From the NCBI RefSeq assembly GCF_905397275.1, contig NZ_CAJPUY010000020.1:1-64000 (forward strand): a DNA stretch of 64,000 bases, in the 5' to 3' direction. Of this stretch, positions 27,001-35,519 are shown in pieces. The position numbers and the translations under genes are program-made. This DNA is from Cupriavidus yeoncheonensis (GTDB lineage: Bacteria > Pseudomonadota > Gammaproteobacteria > Burkholderiales > Burkholderiaceae). The notes beneath the pieces were generated by a model, which was not told where the DNA came from, ran no database searches, and saw only the letters and a program-made list of their open reading frames with translations. Every line of letters starts with the position of its first letter. Position 1 is the stretch's first letter.

Positions 27001-28623
27001 ATGACCGGTCCGGCCCGCAGCTGGCAAGCGTGCTGGCGGCGCCTGGCCTCTGTTGCCACCGCAGTCGCCTGCGCCGGTGTGCTGGCCGGCTGCGCGAGCT
27101 TGCCGGCCTCTGCCGAGCGCACGCCTTCAAGCGCCCTGGCTGTGACCACGGACACGCCGCTGGGCAAGGCGCTGGCGCCGCGCCTGGCGCAGCATCCGGG
27201 CGAGTCGCTGCTCTACCCGCTATCGACCGGCCCCGACGCGCTCGCCGCGCGCCTTGCCATGGCGCGCGCGGCGCAGCGCAGCCTGGACCTGCAGACCTAT
27301 ATCTTCGAGCCCACGGGCACCGGCGCCGCCGTGCTTGGCGACATCATCGACGCCGCCGACCGCGGTGTGCGCGTGCGCCTGCTGCTGGACGACATGCATA
27401 CCGGCGGCCTGGACAAGGTGCTGGCCGCGATCGACTCGCATCCCAATATCGAGGTCAGGCTGTTCAACCCTTTCGCCAACCGCGGCGCGCGCTGGCTGGA
27501 GATGCTGTGGAGCTTCAGCCGGCTGGACCGCCGCATGCACAACAAGTCGATGACGGTGGACAACCAGATATCGCTGGTCGGCGGGCGCAACGTGGGCGAT
27601 GCCTATTTCTCCGCGCGTGCCGACATGGACTTCAGCGACCTCGACGTGCTCGTCGCGGGGCCGGTGGTGCCGCAGGTATCGGCGGTGTTCGACGAGTACT
27701 GGAACGATGCCTCGTCGTACCCGGTGGCGGCGCTGATTCCCGAAGGCAAGGATGCGCCCGGGGAGACGCGCGCCTTGCGCAAGCGGCTCGAAGCGCGGGG
27801 CGACCAGGCCAAGGCCAGCGCCTATGTCCAGGAGCTGCTCGATTCGGGCCTCGCGAAGGGCATCGAAAGCGGCCACATGCCGGCCTATAGCGGCAAGGCC
27901 ACCGTGGTGTCCGACAAGGCCGCCAAGATCACCGAGCAGACCCCGGGCGACGGCTATGCCACGGTGCGCCTCGAACGCCTGATCAGCGCCGCGCAGAACG
28001 AGGTGGTGCTGGTGTCGCCGTATTTCGTGCCGGACGCTGACGGCGAGGCATGGCTCATCGCCATGGCGAACCGGGGTGTCCACGTGCGTATCCTGACCAA
28101 TTCCTTCGCGGCGACCGACGTGAGCGCCGTGCACGCCGGCTACGCGCCCCATCGCGAGGCGCTGGTGGCGGCCGGCATCGAGCTGTACGAACTCAAGCCG
28201 GGCGCCTATGCCGAACTCGCGCAGCAGGGCAAAGGGGCGGGCTCGGGCTCCCGTTCGCGCACGTGGCTGGCTTCGAGCCGCGCGAGCCTGCATGCCAAGA
28301 ACTACATCGTCGACCAGCACCTGGTGTTCATCGGCTCGCTCAACATGGATCCGCGCTCGGCCAAGCTCAATACCGAGATGGGCGTGGTGCTGGACAGCGC
28401 GGCGCTGGCCCAGCGCATCCTGAAGGGCATGAACGACCGCCTGCCCGACATCGCCTACCGGCTCGAACTGCGCCAGAGCCCGGACGGCAGCTCGCGCCAC
28501 CTGACCTGGACGACCCGCGAGCAGGGTGAATTGAAGACCTACGACAGCGAGCCGGACATGGGCCCCTTGCAGCAGCTCGGCGTTGGCTTGCTGCGCGTGC
28601 TCCCGATCAGGGAAGAGTTGTAA
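27001..28623 (+). CDS. Phospholipase D-family lipoprotein (ClsC-like)
   Basis: A 540-residue protein with an N-terminal hydrophobic leader and lipobox VLAGC (Cys31), so probably lipid-anchored. Two HKD motifs are present: H180-x-K182-x4-D187 in HNKSMTVD and H431-x-K433-x4-D438 in HAKNYIVD, each followed by the GGRN or GSLN turn. This layout matches cardiolipin-synthase-C/phospholipase D enzymes that transfer phosphatidyl groups between phospholipids. The same frame is open for nearly 3 kb upstream, antisense to other genes; the ATG at 27001 is chosen for the lipoprotein leader. GTG 26962 is an alternative. Confidence 0.9.
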   Translation: MTGPARSWQACWRRLASVATAVACAGVLAGCASLPASAERTPSSALAVTTDTPLGKALAPRLAQHPGESLLYPLSTGPDALAARLAMARAAQRSLDLQTYIFEPTGTGAAVLGDIIDAADRGVRVRLLLDDMHTGGLDKVLAAIDSHPNIEVRLFNPFANRGARWLEMLWSFSRLDRRMHNKSMTVDNQISLVGGRNVGDAYFSARADMDFSDLDVLVAGPVVPQVSAVFDEYWNDASSYPVAALIPEGKDAPGETRALRKRLEARGDQAKASAYVQELLDSGLAKGIESGHMPAYSGKATVVSDKAAKITEQTPGDGYATVRLERLISAAQNEVVLVSPYFVPDADGEAWLIAMANRGVHVRILTNSFAATDVSAVHAGYAPHREALVAAGIELYELKPGAYAELAQQGKGAGSGSRSRTWLASSRASLHAKNYIVDQHLVFIGSLNMDPRSAKLNTEMGVVLDSAALAQRILKGMNDRLPDIAYRLELRQSPDGSSRHLTWTTREQGELKTYDSEPDMGPLQQLGVGLLRVLPIREEL

Positions 28624-28656
28624 GGCGCGGGCGGATGCTGCGCAGCGACCTGATTC

Positions 28657-29595
28657 TCAGGCCTGCACCGCCTCCCGCTTTCTGGCCATCGGTCGCCTCG
28701 TTTCAGGCACCCCCAGCGTCTGTTCCAGCATATCCAGAAACACGCGCACGCTGGCCGGCATCAGCTTGCGCGCGGGCATCAGCACGTAGACTTTCAGCGG
28801 CGATGAGGAGTAGGCCGGCAGCACGCGCACGAGCTGCCCTTGCCGGACCTGCTCCAGCACGAAGCGCGGTGACAGCCGCGCCACGCCCAGGCCGTCGATG
28901 GCGGCCTTCAGGCGCAGTTCGGCGTTGTGCGTGCAGATGCGCGGCTCGACATCCAGGCGCGCGGTTTCGACGTCGTCGCGCAGGAATTCCCAGAAATGGT
29001 CGTCGGCGTTGCCGAGCGTGGGCCAGCCGGCCAGGTCCTGCGGCGTGCGCGGCAGGCCGCGGTCGCGGATCAGGGAAGGCGCGGCATAGAAACCGCGCTC
29101 GATCAGCACGACGCGCTTGCTGGCGAACGAGGTGTCCTGCAGCCGCGTGTTGGTCATGACAAAGGCCAGGTCGTAGCCGTGGCGGATCAGGTCGGGCTGG
29201 TCCCAGCTCACATCCACATGGATGCGCAGGCGCGGATGCAGCCGCATCAGGCGGCTCAGCCCCTCGGACAGGTGCTGCGACCCGACTTCGTACGGCGTGG
29301 AGATGCGCAGCACGCCGCTGACCTCGTCGCTGACGGACGCCGCTTCCGCGCTGATCTCATGCAGTTCGGCAAACAGCGGCGCCACGCGGTCATAGAGCCG
29401 CTGGCCGCGCTCGGTCACGCGCACGCGCCGCGTGGTCCGCTCGAACAGCCGCACGCCAAGCTGGCTCTCCAGCCGCGCCACCGCGGCACTGGCCGATGAC
29501 TTCGGCACTTCGGCCAGTTCGGCACCCTGGGTAAAGCCGCCGCCTTCCACCACGCGGCAGAAGATCTCCCAGTCCTTCCATTCGATTGTCTTCAT
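28657..29595 (-). CDS. LysR-type transcriptional regulator
   Basis: A 312-residue LysR protein. The helix-turn-helix covers residues about 18-38 (GGFTQGAELAEVPKSSASAAV), followed by the effector domain with STPYEVGSQHLSEGLSRL. This is the group of LysR proteins near CrgA/DsdC-like regulators that act on nearby oxidoreductase genes. It is transcribed away from the phospholipase gene's end and has no divergent partner; a 7-8-7 dyad lies about 80 bases upstream. Target unknown. Confidence 0.92.
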   Translation of the reverse strand: MKTIEWKDWEIFCRVVEGGGFTQGAELAEVPKSSASAAVARLESQLGVRLFERTTRRVRVTERGQRLYDRVAPLFAELHEISAEAASVSDEVSGVLRISTPYEVGSQHLSEGLSRLMRLHPRLRIHVDVSWDQPDLIRHGYDLAFVMTNTRLQDTSFASKRVVLIERGFYAAPSLIRDRGLPRTPQDLAGWPTLGNADDHFWEFLRDDVETARLDVEPRICTHNAELRLKAAIDGLGVARLSPRFVLEQVRQGQLVRVLPAYSSSPLKVYVLMPARKLMPASVRVFLDMLEQTLGVPETRRPMARKREAVQA

Positions 29596-29676
29596 GCGGG
29601 GGCTCCGGCGTCAGCGCCGCCCCGGGGCGATTGCGGTCAGTCTCTGGCTGAGGTGACGGGGGGCATTTGCTGCCCG

Positions 29677-29698
29677 ATTGTCCCACAGTGTGGACAAT
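29677..29698. promoter_or_regulatory. Perfect 7-8-7 dyad, possible LysR operator
   Basis: ATTGTCC-N8-GGACAAT is a perfect inverted repeat 82 bases upstream of the LysR gene at 28657-29595, a usual distance for autoregulatory binding. No other gene diverges from this region. Confidence 0.55.
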
Positions 29699-29794
29699 GG
29701 CGCGGTATGGAAACCGCGCCGACCGGCGGGCATGATGTCCTCATGCTCGCCGGTCGGGAATCACCGGGTCGGGATTCCCAACCTGCACTGACAT

Positions 29795-30205
29795 TCAGTT
29801 GATGATCGGGTTCTTCTTCTGCATGTCGTCCTTGATCATTTTCGCCCAGGCCGCGCCGACCTGCCGCTCCGTCAAGTAACCGCGCTTGCGGGTGTCGAGC
29901 TTGTCAAAGCGCTTGTAGACCTCGGGCATGCCGGCCTGAGCCTCTTCGCGGGTCAGCTTGCCGTCATGATTGGTGTCAGCTGCCTTGAAACGCTCGGAGA
30001 ACCACTTCTTCCGGTCGGCCGGCGTCATTCCCTGCGGCGGCTGCGGTACTTCGTTGACATCCGTGGTGGGTGGAGAGGCCGGAGCGGCCGCCGGTGTCTG
30101 CGGTTGTGCGGGTTGTGCTGGTTGTGCGGGTTGTGCACCGACGCCCGCGCTGGCGAGGCCTGCGGCGATTACCAGGGCACTGGCAAGGGATTTGAACCGG
30201 ATCAT
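29795..30205 (-). CDS. Secreted EF-hand domain protein
   Basis: A 136-residue exported protein. A signal peptide (residues 1-24, ending GVGA) is followed by a Gln-Pro-Ala repeat region (QPAQPAQPAQPQ), then a predicted EF-hand loop AADTNHDGKLTREE with the Asp-x-Asn-x-Asp-x-x spacing for calcium and a second degenerate one (KLDTRKRGYLTER). The start at 30205 has GAGAGGAGAAG just before it; the longer frame to 30271 lacks this. It could be a calcium sensor or buffer in the periplasm; relatives are common in Cupriavidus without known role. Confidence 0.85.
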   Translation of the reverse strand: MIRFKSLASALVIAAGLASAGVGAQPAQPAQPAQPQTPAAAPASPPTTDVNEVPQPPQGMTPADRKKWFSERFKAADTNHDGKLTREEAQAGMPEVYKRFDKLDTRKRGYLTERQVGAAWAKMIKDDMQKKNPIIN

Positions 30206-30488
30206 ATTCTTCTCCTCTCTCATTTTCATTTGTGTTGCGCCCCGGGGGAGCGCCGGTAACGGGCAGTGCATGAGCGTACTTCCAGTAGTCGCTTCGATGG
30301 GCTGTGCCTGCCTTTGCGCATCGCCTCCTTTCTGCGCCCACGGACCCTCGACTCCCTACCCTCCGAAGGAGCGACCCGCGGTTCAGTCTAGGTCGGCCTG
30401 AAACGATGGACAAATCAGTCCCAATCTGACAACTCCGCAGTACTGATCGTCCCCGGCCTCGCCAGCCGTGTTGTTCCTCCTTTTCGCC
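30206..30488. other. Intergenic region
   Basis: This stretch runs from the EF-hand gene start to the TetR promoter. It should contain the EF-hand promoter. No coding frame with motif support is present. Confidence 0.35.
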
Positions 30489-30522
30489 TTGACAATTTAC
30501 GCGGTAAATATACGATGTAAAT
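30489..30522 (+). promoter_or_regulatory. TetR-gene promoter with embedded dyad operator
   Basis: TTGACA (30489-30494) and TACGAT (30511-30516) with a 16-base spacer form a good sigma-70 promoter. The spacer holds a perfect inverted repeat ATTTAC-GCG-GTAAAT (30495-30509), and GTAAAT recurs at 30517-30522. A regulator bound here would block polymerase, so autorepression by the TetR protein encoded downstream is likely. Confidence 0.65.
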
Positions 30523-30569
30523 CAATCTGCGGAGGACCGCACCCGCATTCCTGAATTCCCGATCACCAG

Positions 30570-31220
30570 ATGGCCAAGAAGAACCTGTCCCAGTCCGATA
30601 TCGACGCCTTCAAGGCGCGCCTGTGCGAGGTGGCCGAACGTCGCTTCGCGGAAGGCGGCGTGGAGAGCGTCAGCATGCGGCAGCTTGCCGCCGAGCTTGG
30701 CTGCAGCGCGATGACGCCGTACCGCTATTTCCGCGACAAGGACGAGATCCTCGCGGCGGTGCGTGCCGCGGCTTTCGATCGCTTTGCCTTGGCCCTGGAG
30801 TCGGCCGGGCAAGGCGTGGCCGACCCACGCGAGCGCGCACACGCCACGGGGCGCGCCTACCTGGAATTCGCGTTCTCGCAGCCCGATGCGTACCAGCTGA
30901 TGTTCGATATGTCCCAGCCCGGTCAGGACCGCTATCCGGAACTGGCCAGGGCGGGCGAACGCGCGCGCCGCACCATGGGCGCCGGCATCCAGATGCTGGC
31001 GCAGGCCGGACAGGTCTATGGCGATCCCGAAGTGCTCAGCTACGTGATCTGGGCCGCCATCCACGGCCTGGTCGTGCTGCGCCTGGCGGGCAAGCTGCCG
31101 GAGCAGCCCGACTTCGATACCGTGCATGCCGAAATGATGCGCCTGCTCGCCGTCGGCCTGCGTACACCGCCTGATGCCGCAGCCGCGACACCGCCAATGC
31201 CACGGAGCCTCGCATCATGA
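30570..31220 (+). CDS. TetR/AcrR-family regulator
   Basis: A 216-residue regulator. The N-terminal TetR helix-turn-helix is at residues about 28-58 (SVSMRQLAAELGCSAMTPYRYFRDKDEI), and the C-terminal ligand domain has the WHG-type pattern (YLEFAFSQPDAYQLMFDM, then IWAAIHGLVVLRLAGKL). It overlaps the carotenoid oxygenase gene by four bases (ATGA at 31217-31220), so regulator and enzyme are made together. The operator in its own promoter suggests self-repression relieved by a substrate of the oxygenase. Confidence 0.92.
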   Translation: MAKKNLSQSDIDAFKARLCEVAERRFAEGGVESVSMRQLAAELGCSAMTPYRYFRDKDEILAAVRAAAFDRFALALESAGQGVADPRERAHATGRAYLEFAFSQPDAYQLMFDMSQPGQDRYPELARAGERARRTMGAGIQMLAQAGQVYGDPEVLSYVIWAAIHGLVVLRLAGKLPEQPDFDTVHAEMMRLLAVGLRTPPDAAAATPPMPRSLAS

Positions 31221-32617
31221 GCCTGCCGTTCCCCGCCTCGCCCTACCTCAGCGGCAACTTCGCGCCCATCCTCATGGAGTGCGATGCCCATGACCTGCCC
31301 GTCACCGGCGTACTGCCGCGCGCCCTGCATGGCACGCTGTACCGCAACGGGCCGAACCCGCAGTTCGCGCCGCGCGACCCGTACTACCACTGGTTCATCG
31401 GCGACGGCATGGTGCATGCCTTCCATATCGAGGACGGCCGCGTGCGCTACCGCAACCGCTGGGTGCGCACCAACAAGTTCAAGCGCGAACGCGCCGCCGG
31501 CCGCGCACTGTTCGGCAGCTGGGGCAACCCGGCTACGACCGATGCCAGCGTGGCGGGAGAAGAGAATGGCGTCGCCAATACGAACATCGTCTGGCACGCC
31601 GGCCGCCTGCTCGCGCTGGAAGAGGCCGATCTGCCGGTGGAGCTCGATGCCGGCAACTTGTCGACGCGCGGTGACTGCACGTTTGGCGGCAAGCTGTCCG
31701 GCGCCATGACCGCGCACCCGAAGACCGACCCTGTCACTGGCGAGATGGTGTTCTTCGCCTACGCGGCGGATGGTCGCTTCACACCAGGCATCCGCTACGG
31801 CGTGGTCAACGGCGAAGGCCGCCTGACACGCCTGGAACATTTCGAAGCCCCGTTCAGCAGCATGATCCACGACTTCATGGTGACTTCGCGGCATGTGCTG
31901 TTCCCCGTCCTGCCGCTCACCGGCAGCATGGCGCGGGCCACGCGCGGCGAGCCGGCCTATTCGTGGGAGCCGCAGCTTGGCGCGCATATCGGCATCATGC
32001 CGCACCATGGCGATGCCGCACAGATACGCTGGTTCCGCGGCGAGGCATGCTACGTCTTCCACGTGATGAACGCCTGGGAAGACGGCAGCCGGATCCTCGC
32101 GGACGTCATGCAGTACGATGCGCCGCCGCTGTTCAACCCGAACGCCAGTGGCCCGGGCAGCCGCGCGCGGCTGTGCCGCTGGACCTTCGACCTCGATGCC
32201 GGCACCGACACGTTCCAGCGCACCTGGCTGGACGACATGCCGGGCGAGTTTCCGCGTATCGACGATCGCTTCGCCACGCTGCCCTATCGCCATGGCTACT
32301 TTGCCTCGCGCCAGCAGGAAGAGGCGCTCCCCGGCAGCTACGACACGCTGGTCCACCTCGACCTTGGCACCGGCCGGCGCAGCGTGCACGCCTTGCCGCA
32401 AGGCGATGCCATTTCCGAACCGGTGTTCGTGCCGCGCACGCCGGACGGCCCCGAAGGCGACGGCTGGCTGCTCGCCACCGTCTTCCGTGGCAACGAGCAG
32501 CGCAGCGACCTGGTGGTGTACGAAGCGGGAGATATCAGCCGCGGCCCGATTGCCGCCGCGCATTTGTCGCACCGCGTGCCGTTCGGCTTCCACGGCAACT
32601 GGCGCCCGGCGCAATGA
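31217..32617 (+). CDS. Carotenoid cleavage oxygenase family protein
   Basis: A 466-residue member of the RPE65/carotenoid-lignostilbene oxygenase family, a seven-bladed beta propeller with a single Fe(II) held by four histidines. Candidate ligands are His167 (MTAHPK), His218 (SSMIHDF), His282 (YVFHVMNAWED) and His459 (FGFHGNW). N-terminal LYRNGPNPQFAP and GDGMVHAFHIEDGRVRYRNRWVRT are typical. Bacterial members cleave stilbenes, carotenoid fragments or other aromatic alkenes with oxygen. Without pigment genes nearby, a lignostilbene-type or isoeugenol-like substrate is more plausible than a carotenoid (inference). Confidence 0.93.
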   Translation: MSLPFPASPYLSGNFAPILMECDAHDLPVTGVLPRALHGTLYRNGPNPQFAPRDPYYHWFIGDGMVHAFHIEDGRVRYRNRWVRTNKFKRERAAGRALFGSWGNPATTDASVAGEENGVANTNIVWHAGRLLALEEADLPVELDAGNLSTRGDCTFGGKLSGAMTAHPKTDPVTGEMVFFAYAADGRFTPGIRYGVVNGEGRLTRLEHFEAPFSSMIHDFMVTSRHVLFPVLPLTGSMARATRGEPAYSWEPQLGAHIGIMPHHGDAAQIRWFRGEACYVFHVMNAWEDGSRILADVMQYDAPPLFNPNASGPGSRARLCRWTFDLDAGTDTFQRTWLDDMPGEFPRIDDRFATLPYRHGYFASRQQEEALPGSYDTLVHLDLGTGRRSVHALPQGDAISEPVFVPRTPDGPEGDGWLLATVFRGNEQRSDLVVYEAGDISRGPIAAAHLSHRVPFGFHGNWRPAQ

Positions 32618-32648
32618 GGGACCGATATCCACGAGACCGGAGACTGAC

Positions 32649-33227
32649 ATGGGCCTGCTGACTGGCCTGCTGCCGTTCATCGCCTTCTTCATCGGCATGC
32701 GTACCTTGTCTCCCGTAGCGGGACTCGCGGCGGCCTGCGCGGTCTCGCTATACCTCTGCCTGCGCATGTGGCGGCGACGTGAATCGCTCAAGGTGCTGGA
32801 AGCCGGCAGCCTGCTGCTGTTTGCGGGGCTGCTTGCCTATACGGTGCTGGCCGCGCCGCACTGGACCGTGGCCACCGTGCGGCTGGCCGTGGACAGCGGG
32901 CTGCTTGCCATCGTCGTGGCGTCGCTGCTGATCAACAAGCCGTTCACGCTGCAGTACGCAAGGGAACGCGTGCCCGCGGAGCTTTGGCAGTCGCCGCGCT
33001 TCCTGGCCGTGAACCGGCACATCACGCTGGCGTGGGCCGCGGCGCTGGCCGTGATGGTCGCGGCGGATGCCGCCGCGGAGTACCTGCCCGCCGTGCCGCT
33101 GTGGATCGATGTGGCGGCGACGCTGGCCGCGTTTGCGGGCGCGGTCGCCTTCACGATCCGCTACCCGCAGGCGGTGCGCCGCGCGGCCGGCTTGCCCGGC
33201 GCGGGCGCCGGACAACCGCTTCAGTAG
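32649..33227 (+). CDS. Integral membrane protein, unknown function
   Basis: A 192-residue protein with about six predicted helices (residues roughly 3-20, 22-40, 50-68, 78-98, 120-140, 145-165). It follows the carotenoid oxygenase gene by 31 bases, with an AGACCGGAGAC site before the ATG, so it likely belongs to the same operon and could help move the substrate or simply be a membrane partner. No family is recognised. Its last bases overlap the convergent gene ending at 33221. Confidence 0.75.
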   Translation: MGLLTGLLPFIAFFIGMRTLSPVAGLAAACAVSLYLCLRMWRRRESLKVLEAGSLLLFAGLLAYTVLAAPHWTVATVRLAVDSGLLAIVVASLLINKPFTLQYARERVPAELWQSPRFLAVNRHITLAWAAALAVMVAADAAAEYLPAVPLWIDVAATLAAFAGAVAFTIRYPQAVRRAAGLPGAGAGQPLQ

Positions 33228-33727
33228 GGCTGGTCGCCGGGACGGATGGCGAGGCCGAGCGTTTCGGCGATATCCGTCATGTCTTCGTCGTCCTCGCTGC
33301 GCGTGATCCAGCCGCCGTAGGCATCGCCATCGGTGTCCCAATTCCACAGCGTGTAGCCGGCCACGCGCAGTTGCTGGTGGGCCAGTTCCATCAGTTCGGG
33401 CACGCTGGTGCTTTCCAGGAAGCTCTCGTCCTCGGGGTCGTCGCTGCCCCAGTCGATCTCCAGGTCCATGCGCTCGCAAAGCTGGTTCATGCAGCCGATA
33501 AAGGACTCGCAGTCCTTCCAGTCCACGTAGAAGCCCGACTGCCAGTCGATCACCTCGCGGATCACCCACAGCAGTTCCTGCCCCTCGGTGTCGTCGTCCT
33601 CGGCGTCCAGCAGCGCGTCCGAGAACAGCGCGGTCTGCGCCTCGGTCTGCGCGATGTCGCCCAGGTTGATCAGCGCGAACAAGCGGTGGATGGCGTCCTG
33701 TTTATCGTCGTCCAGTGGTGTGACCAT
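33221..33727 (-). CDS. Acidic hypothetical protein (DUF6630-like)
   Basis: A 168-residue, strongly acidic cytoplasmic protein. Features seen are DDTEGQELLWVIREVIDWQSGFYVDWKD, a run of Asp/Glu around residues 95-106, and a C-terminal YTLWNWDTDGDAYGGWI. This resembles the DUF6630 type of small proteins, with moderate certainty and no known function. AAGGAAACA precedes the ATG. It follows the ArsR-type regulator gene by about 30 bases and is probably in its operon. Confidence 0.75.
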   Translation of the reverse strand: MVTPLDDDKQDAIHRLFALINLGDIAQTEAQTALFSDALLDAEDDDTEGQELLWVIREVIDWQSGFYVDWKDCESFIGCMNQLCERMDLEIDWGSDDPEDESFLESTSVPELMELAHQQLRVAGYTLWNWDTDGDAYGGWITRSEDDEDMTDIAETLGLAIRPGDQPY

Positions 33728-33756
33728 GATCTGTTTCCTTGTCTGATTCTTGCCAT

Positions 33757-34446
33757 TCAGGCAGCAATGCCGACGATCTCGCGCTGTCCGCGCGGCGTGA
33801 CCCGCAGCGCGCGCGATGCCGGCGTGGCCTCTACCCAGCCGCGCTGCAGCAGGCTGCCGAGCAGCGCCGCGCCCAGCGCGCCGCCAAGATGCGGCTTGCG
33901 CTCGCTCCAGTCGGGGCAGGTGCAGGCGAACTGGCGCCGCTTGCGGCGCGCGGCGTCCACGTCGATGCCTAATCGCGACATCGCCTGCGCGCCATCGCCG
34001 CTCAGGTCCACGGCATTGCCGTCGACCAGCAGCCACCCCGCGCGCGTCATGCGGTCAAACAACCCGACCGCGAGCTCGCCGGCCAGATGATCGTAGCAGG
34101 TGCGCGCCTGCCTGAGCGCAGGCGGCGCCGCACGCGACACCGGCACGTCACGCAGCCGCGGCGGACGGCTCGCCAGCGAGGCCGAGGCCAGCGCCTCGAT
34201 GGCAACACCGATCTCGGGCGCGGCCAGCCGGTAGTAGCGATTGCGCCCGCGCGTCTCCACCGCCAGCAACCCGCCTTCGCTGAGGCGGGTCAGGTGCCCG
34301 CTGGCAGACGACGCGGACAGTCCCGCGATCAGCGCGAGTTCGCCGGCGGGCCGTGCGCTGCCGTCCATCAGCGCCCACAGCATGGCCGCACGGCCGGGGT
34401 CGGCCAGCAGGCCGGCCAGCTGGCTGATGCCTGGGGTGTATTCCAT
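33757..34446 (-). CDS. ArsR/SmtB-type winged-helix regulator
   Basis: A 229-residue regulator, longer than minimal ArsR proteins. Residues about 10-85 form the winged helix (LADPGRAAMLWALMDGSARP, ELALIAGLSASSASGHLTRL, ETRGRNRYYRLA). The C-terminal half contains FACTCPDWSERKPHLGGALG with two closely spaced cysteines that could bind metal or sense redox state. It is the last GC-rich gene before the accessory island; its start lies only about 60 bases from the 19-bp repeat array. Confidence 0.88.
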   Translation of the reverse strand: MEYTPGISQLAGLLADPGRAAMLWALMDGSARPAGELALIAGLSASSASGHLTRLSEGGLLAVETRGRNRYYRLAAPEIGVAIEALASASLASRPPRLRDVPVSRAAPPALRQARTCYDHLAGELAVGLFDRMTRAGWLLVDGNAVDLSGDGAQAMSRLGIDVDAARRKRRQFACTCPDWSERKPHLGGALGAALLGSLLQRGWVEATPASRALRVTPRGQREIVGIAA

Positions 34447-34508
34447 GGTTCATTGGGGGGTGAAGGATGGGATGGAGTATAGGCGGGATCGTGTGTATCA
34501 TGGTGTCG

Positions 34509-34586
34509 GACAAAAGTTCGCTTACTAAACAAAACTTGCCTTACTAAACAAAAGTTGGCTTACCTGAAACAAAAGTGGGCTTACAA
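34509..34586. repeat. Four 19-bp tandem repeats, transposon-end-like
   Basis: Copies at 34509-34527, 34528-34546, 34547-34565 and 34568-34586 follow the consensus AACAAAAGTTSGCTTACTA; the first three abut with exact 19-base period and the fourth is offset by two bases. Arrays like this serve as multiple transposase-binding sites at the ends of Tn7-like, Tn5053-like and some IS21-like elements (family knowledge). They sit exactly where GC-rich chromosome gives way to the island, with TGTCGG directly before the first copy. No matching inverted array was found inside the window. Confidence 0.8.
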
Positions 34587-35155
34587 ATGTATTAACGGTC
34601 CGCGGATGGCTCGAGTCTGAGGGCCATTACCTCCGTTTCAACGACTGGGAGTTCCCTTTATCTGCTCATTCCTTACGGAGTCACTGCAGATAATGATGTC
34701 CCCGCCGGTTAGGGCATGCACACCAGACGCCCCAGTCCGTGATCGGTCTGTCGTCAAAACTACGGGGCCTAACCGACCCAGACCTGACGTGATCACGTCG
34801 AAGCCGCCGCCAACATGAATCAATTGCGACGACTTGCTTCGTCCGCAATGCCTCCCGACGTTTCGATTGCGGGCCTGGGTGAATTCCACAATCTCCATAG
34901 CAGAATCTGCGCCCAGAATTGTCGGCAGCATGAAACTCGCGTCAAGCACTACATCTTGCAACACGCACGATCATCAAGTGTGGTTCTTCGGGATCGCAGC
35001 GCGCCGGTAGGTGGCGTTGCGCTCGGCGCCGGCACCTATGGTGCGAGACTATGCGCCTACGATTACGTTGTCCGTTCAGTGTTTGACCGCTGTGGAGTTT
35101 GCTTCGCCGGTTGTCATGCAGATTCAAGGAATGAATCTGTTCGAGTATCTATGCT
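34587..35155. other. Non-coding island edge, possible kinase remnant
   Basis: No intact gene is supported. A minus-strand frame at 34638-34964 encodes VGGGFDVITSGLGRLGPVVL, which vaguely resembles the N-terminal glycine-rich region of PfkB sugar kinases and could be a decayed fragment. The rest contains no motif. Confidence 0.3.
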
Positions 35156-35270
35156 GAAGGGCGAAGGGCGAAGGGCGAAGGGCGAAGGGCGAAGGGCGAA
35201 GGGCGAAGGGCGAAGGGCGAAGGGCGAAGGGCGAAGGGCGAAGGGCGAAGGGCGAAGGGCGAAGGGCGAA
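35156..35270. repeat. Heptanucleotide minisatellite, about 16 copies
   Basis: The unit GAAGGGC is repeated about 16.4 times without a visible mismatch. All three frames stay open on both strands through the repeat because seven is not a multiple of three, so the encoded peptide alternates (for example FALRPSP on the minus strand). Near-perfect arrays expand and contract by replication slippage, so copy number should vary between isolates. Confidence 0.95.
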
Positions 35271-35282
35271 TGTGTGCGCGGA

Positions 35283-35371
35283 ATAAAAGTTGGGAAGCAA
35301 CTTCCTGAAAGGTTGGGAAAGCGGCAAAGATTGCTGGAATCCCAAGCCAGATAAGGCTTCCCAACTTTATG
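35283..35371. repeat. Imperfect inverted repeat flanking about 60 bases
   Basis: AATAAAAGTTGGGAAGC near 35283 is matched by GCTTCCCAACTTTAT near 35357, one T shorter, giving a stem of about 15 pairs around a 60-base centre. It follows the minisatellite directly and may be a small non-autonomous element or structured non-coding DNA. Confidence 0.5.
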
Positions 35372-35519
35372 GGATCTTGTGGATCTTGCTGTTCCGGCAG
35401 CTCATCGCACCCGTGTGCGACTTGGAGCTCGCAGACCACAACTTGCAATCGCGGCCTGTATCGTCACTGACTTCTGCCTGCCCAATACGAACATATTAGG
35501 TCGGATTTGTCGGCTTGCA

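Noticed and set aside
34509-34586. CRISPR array
   Set aside because: Repeats are directly adjacent with no spacers and no cas genes are near.
34638-34964. Minus-strand ORF with weak PfkB-kinase resemblance
   Set aside because: Only a short Gly-rich segment fits, there is no full domain and no start signal; kept only as a possible remnant.
35124-35448. Proteins with FALRPSP repeats
   Set aside because: These are translations of the heptanucleotide array, open in every frame because of the repeat unit; no coding evidence.
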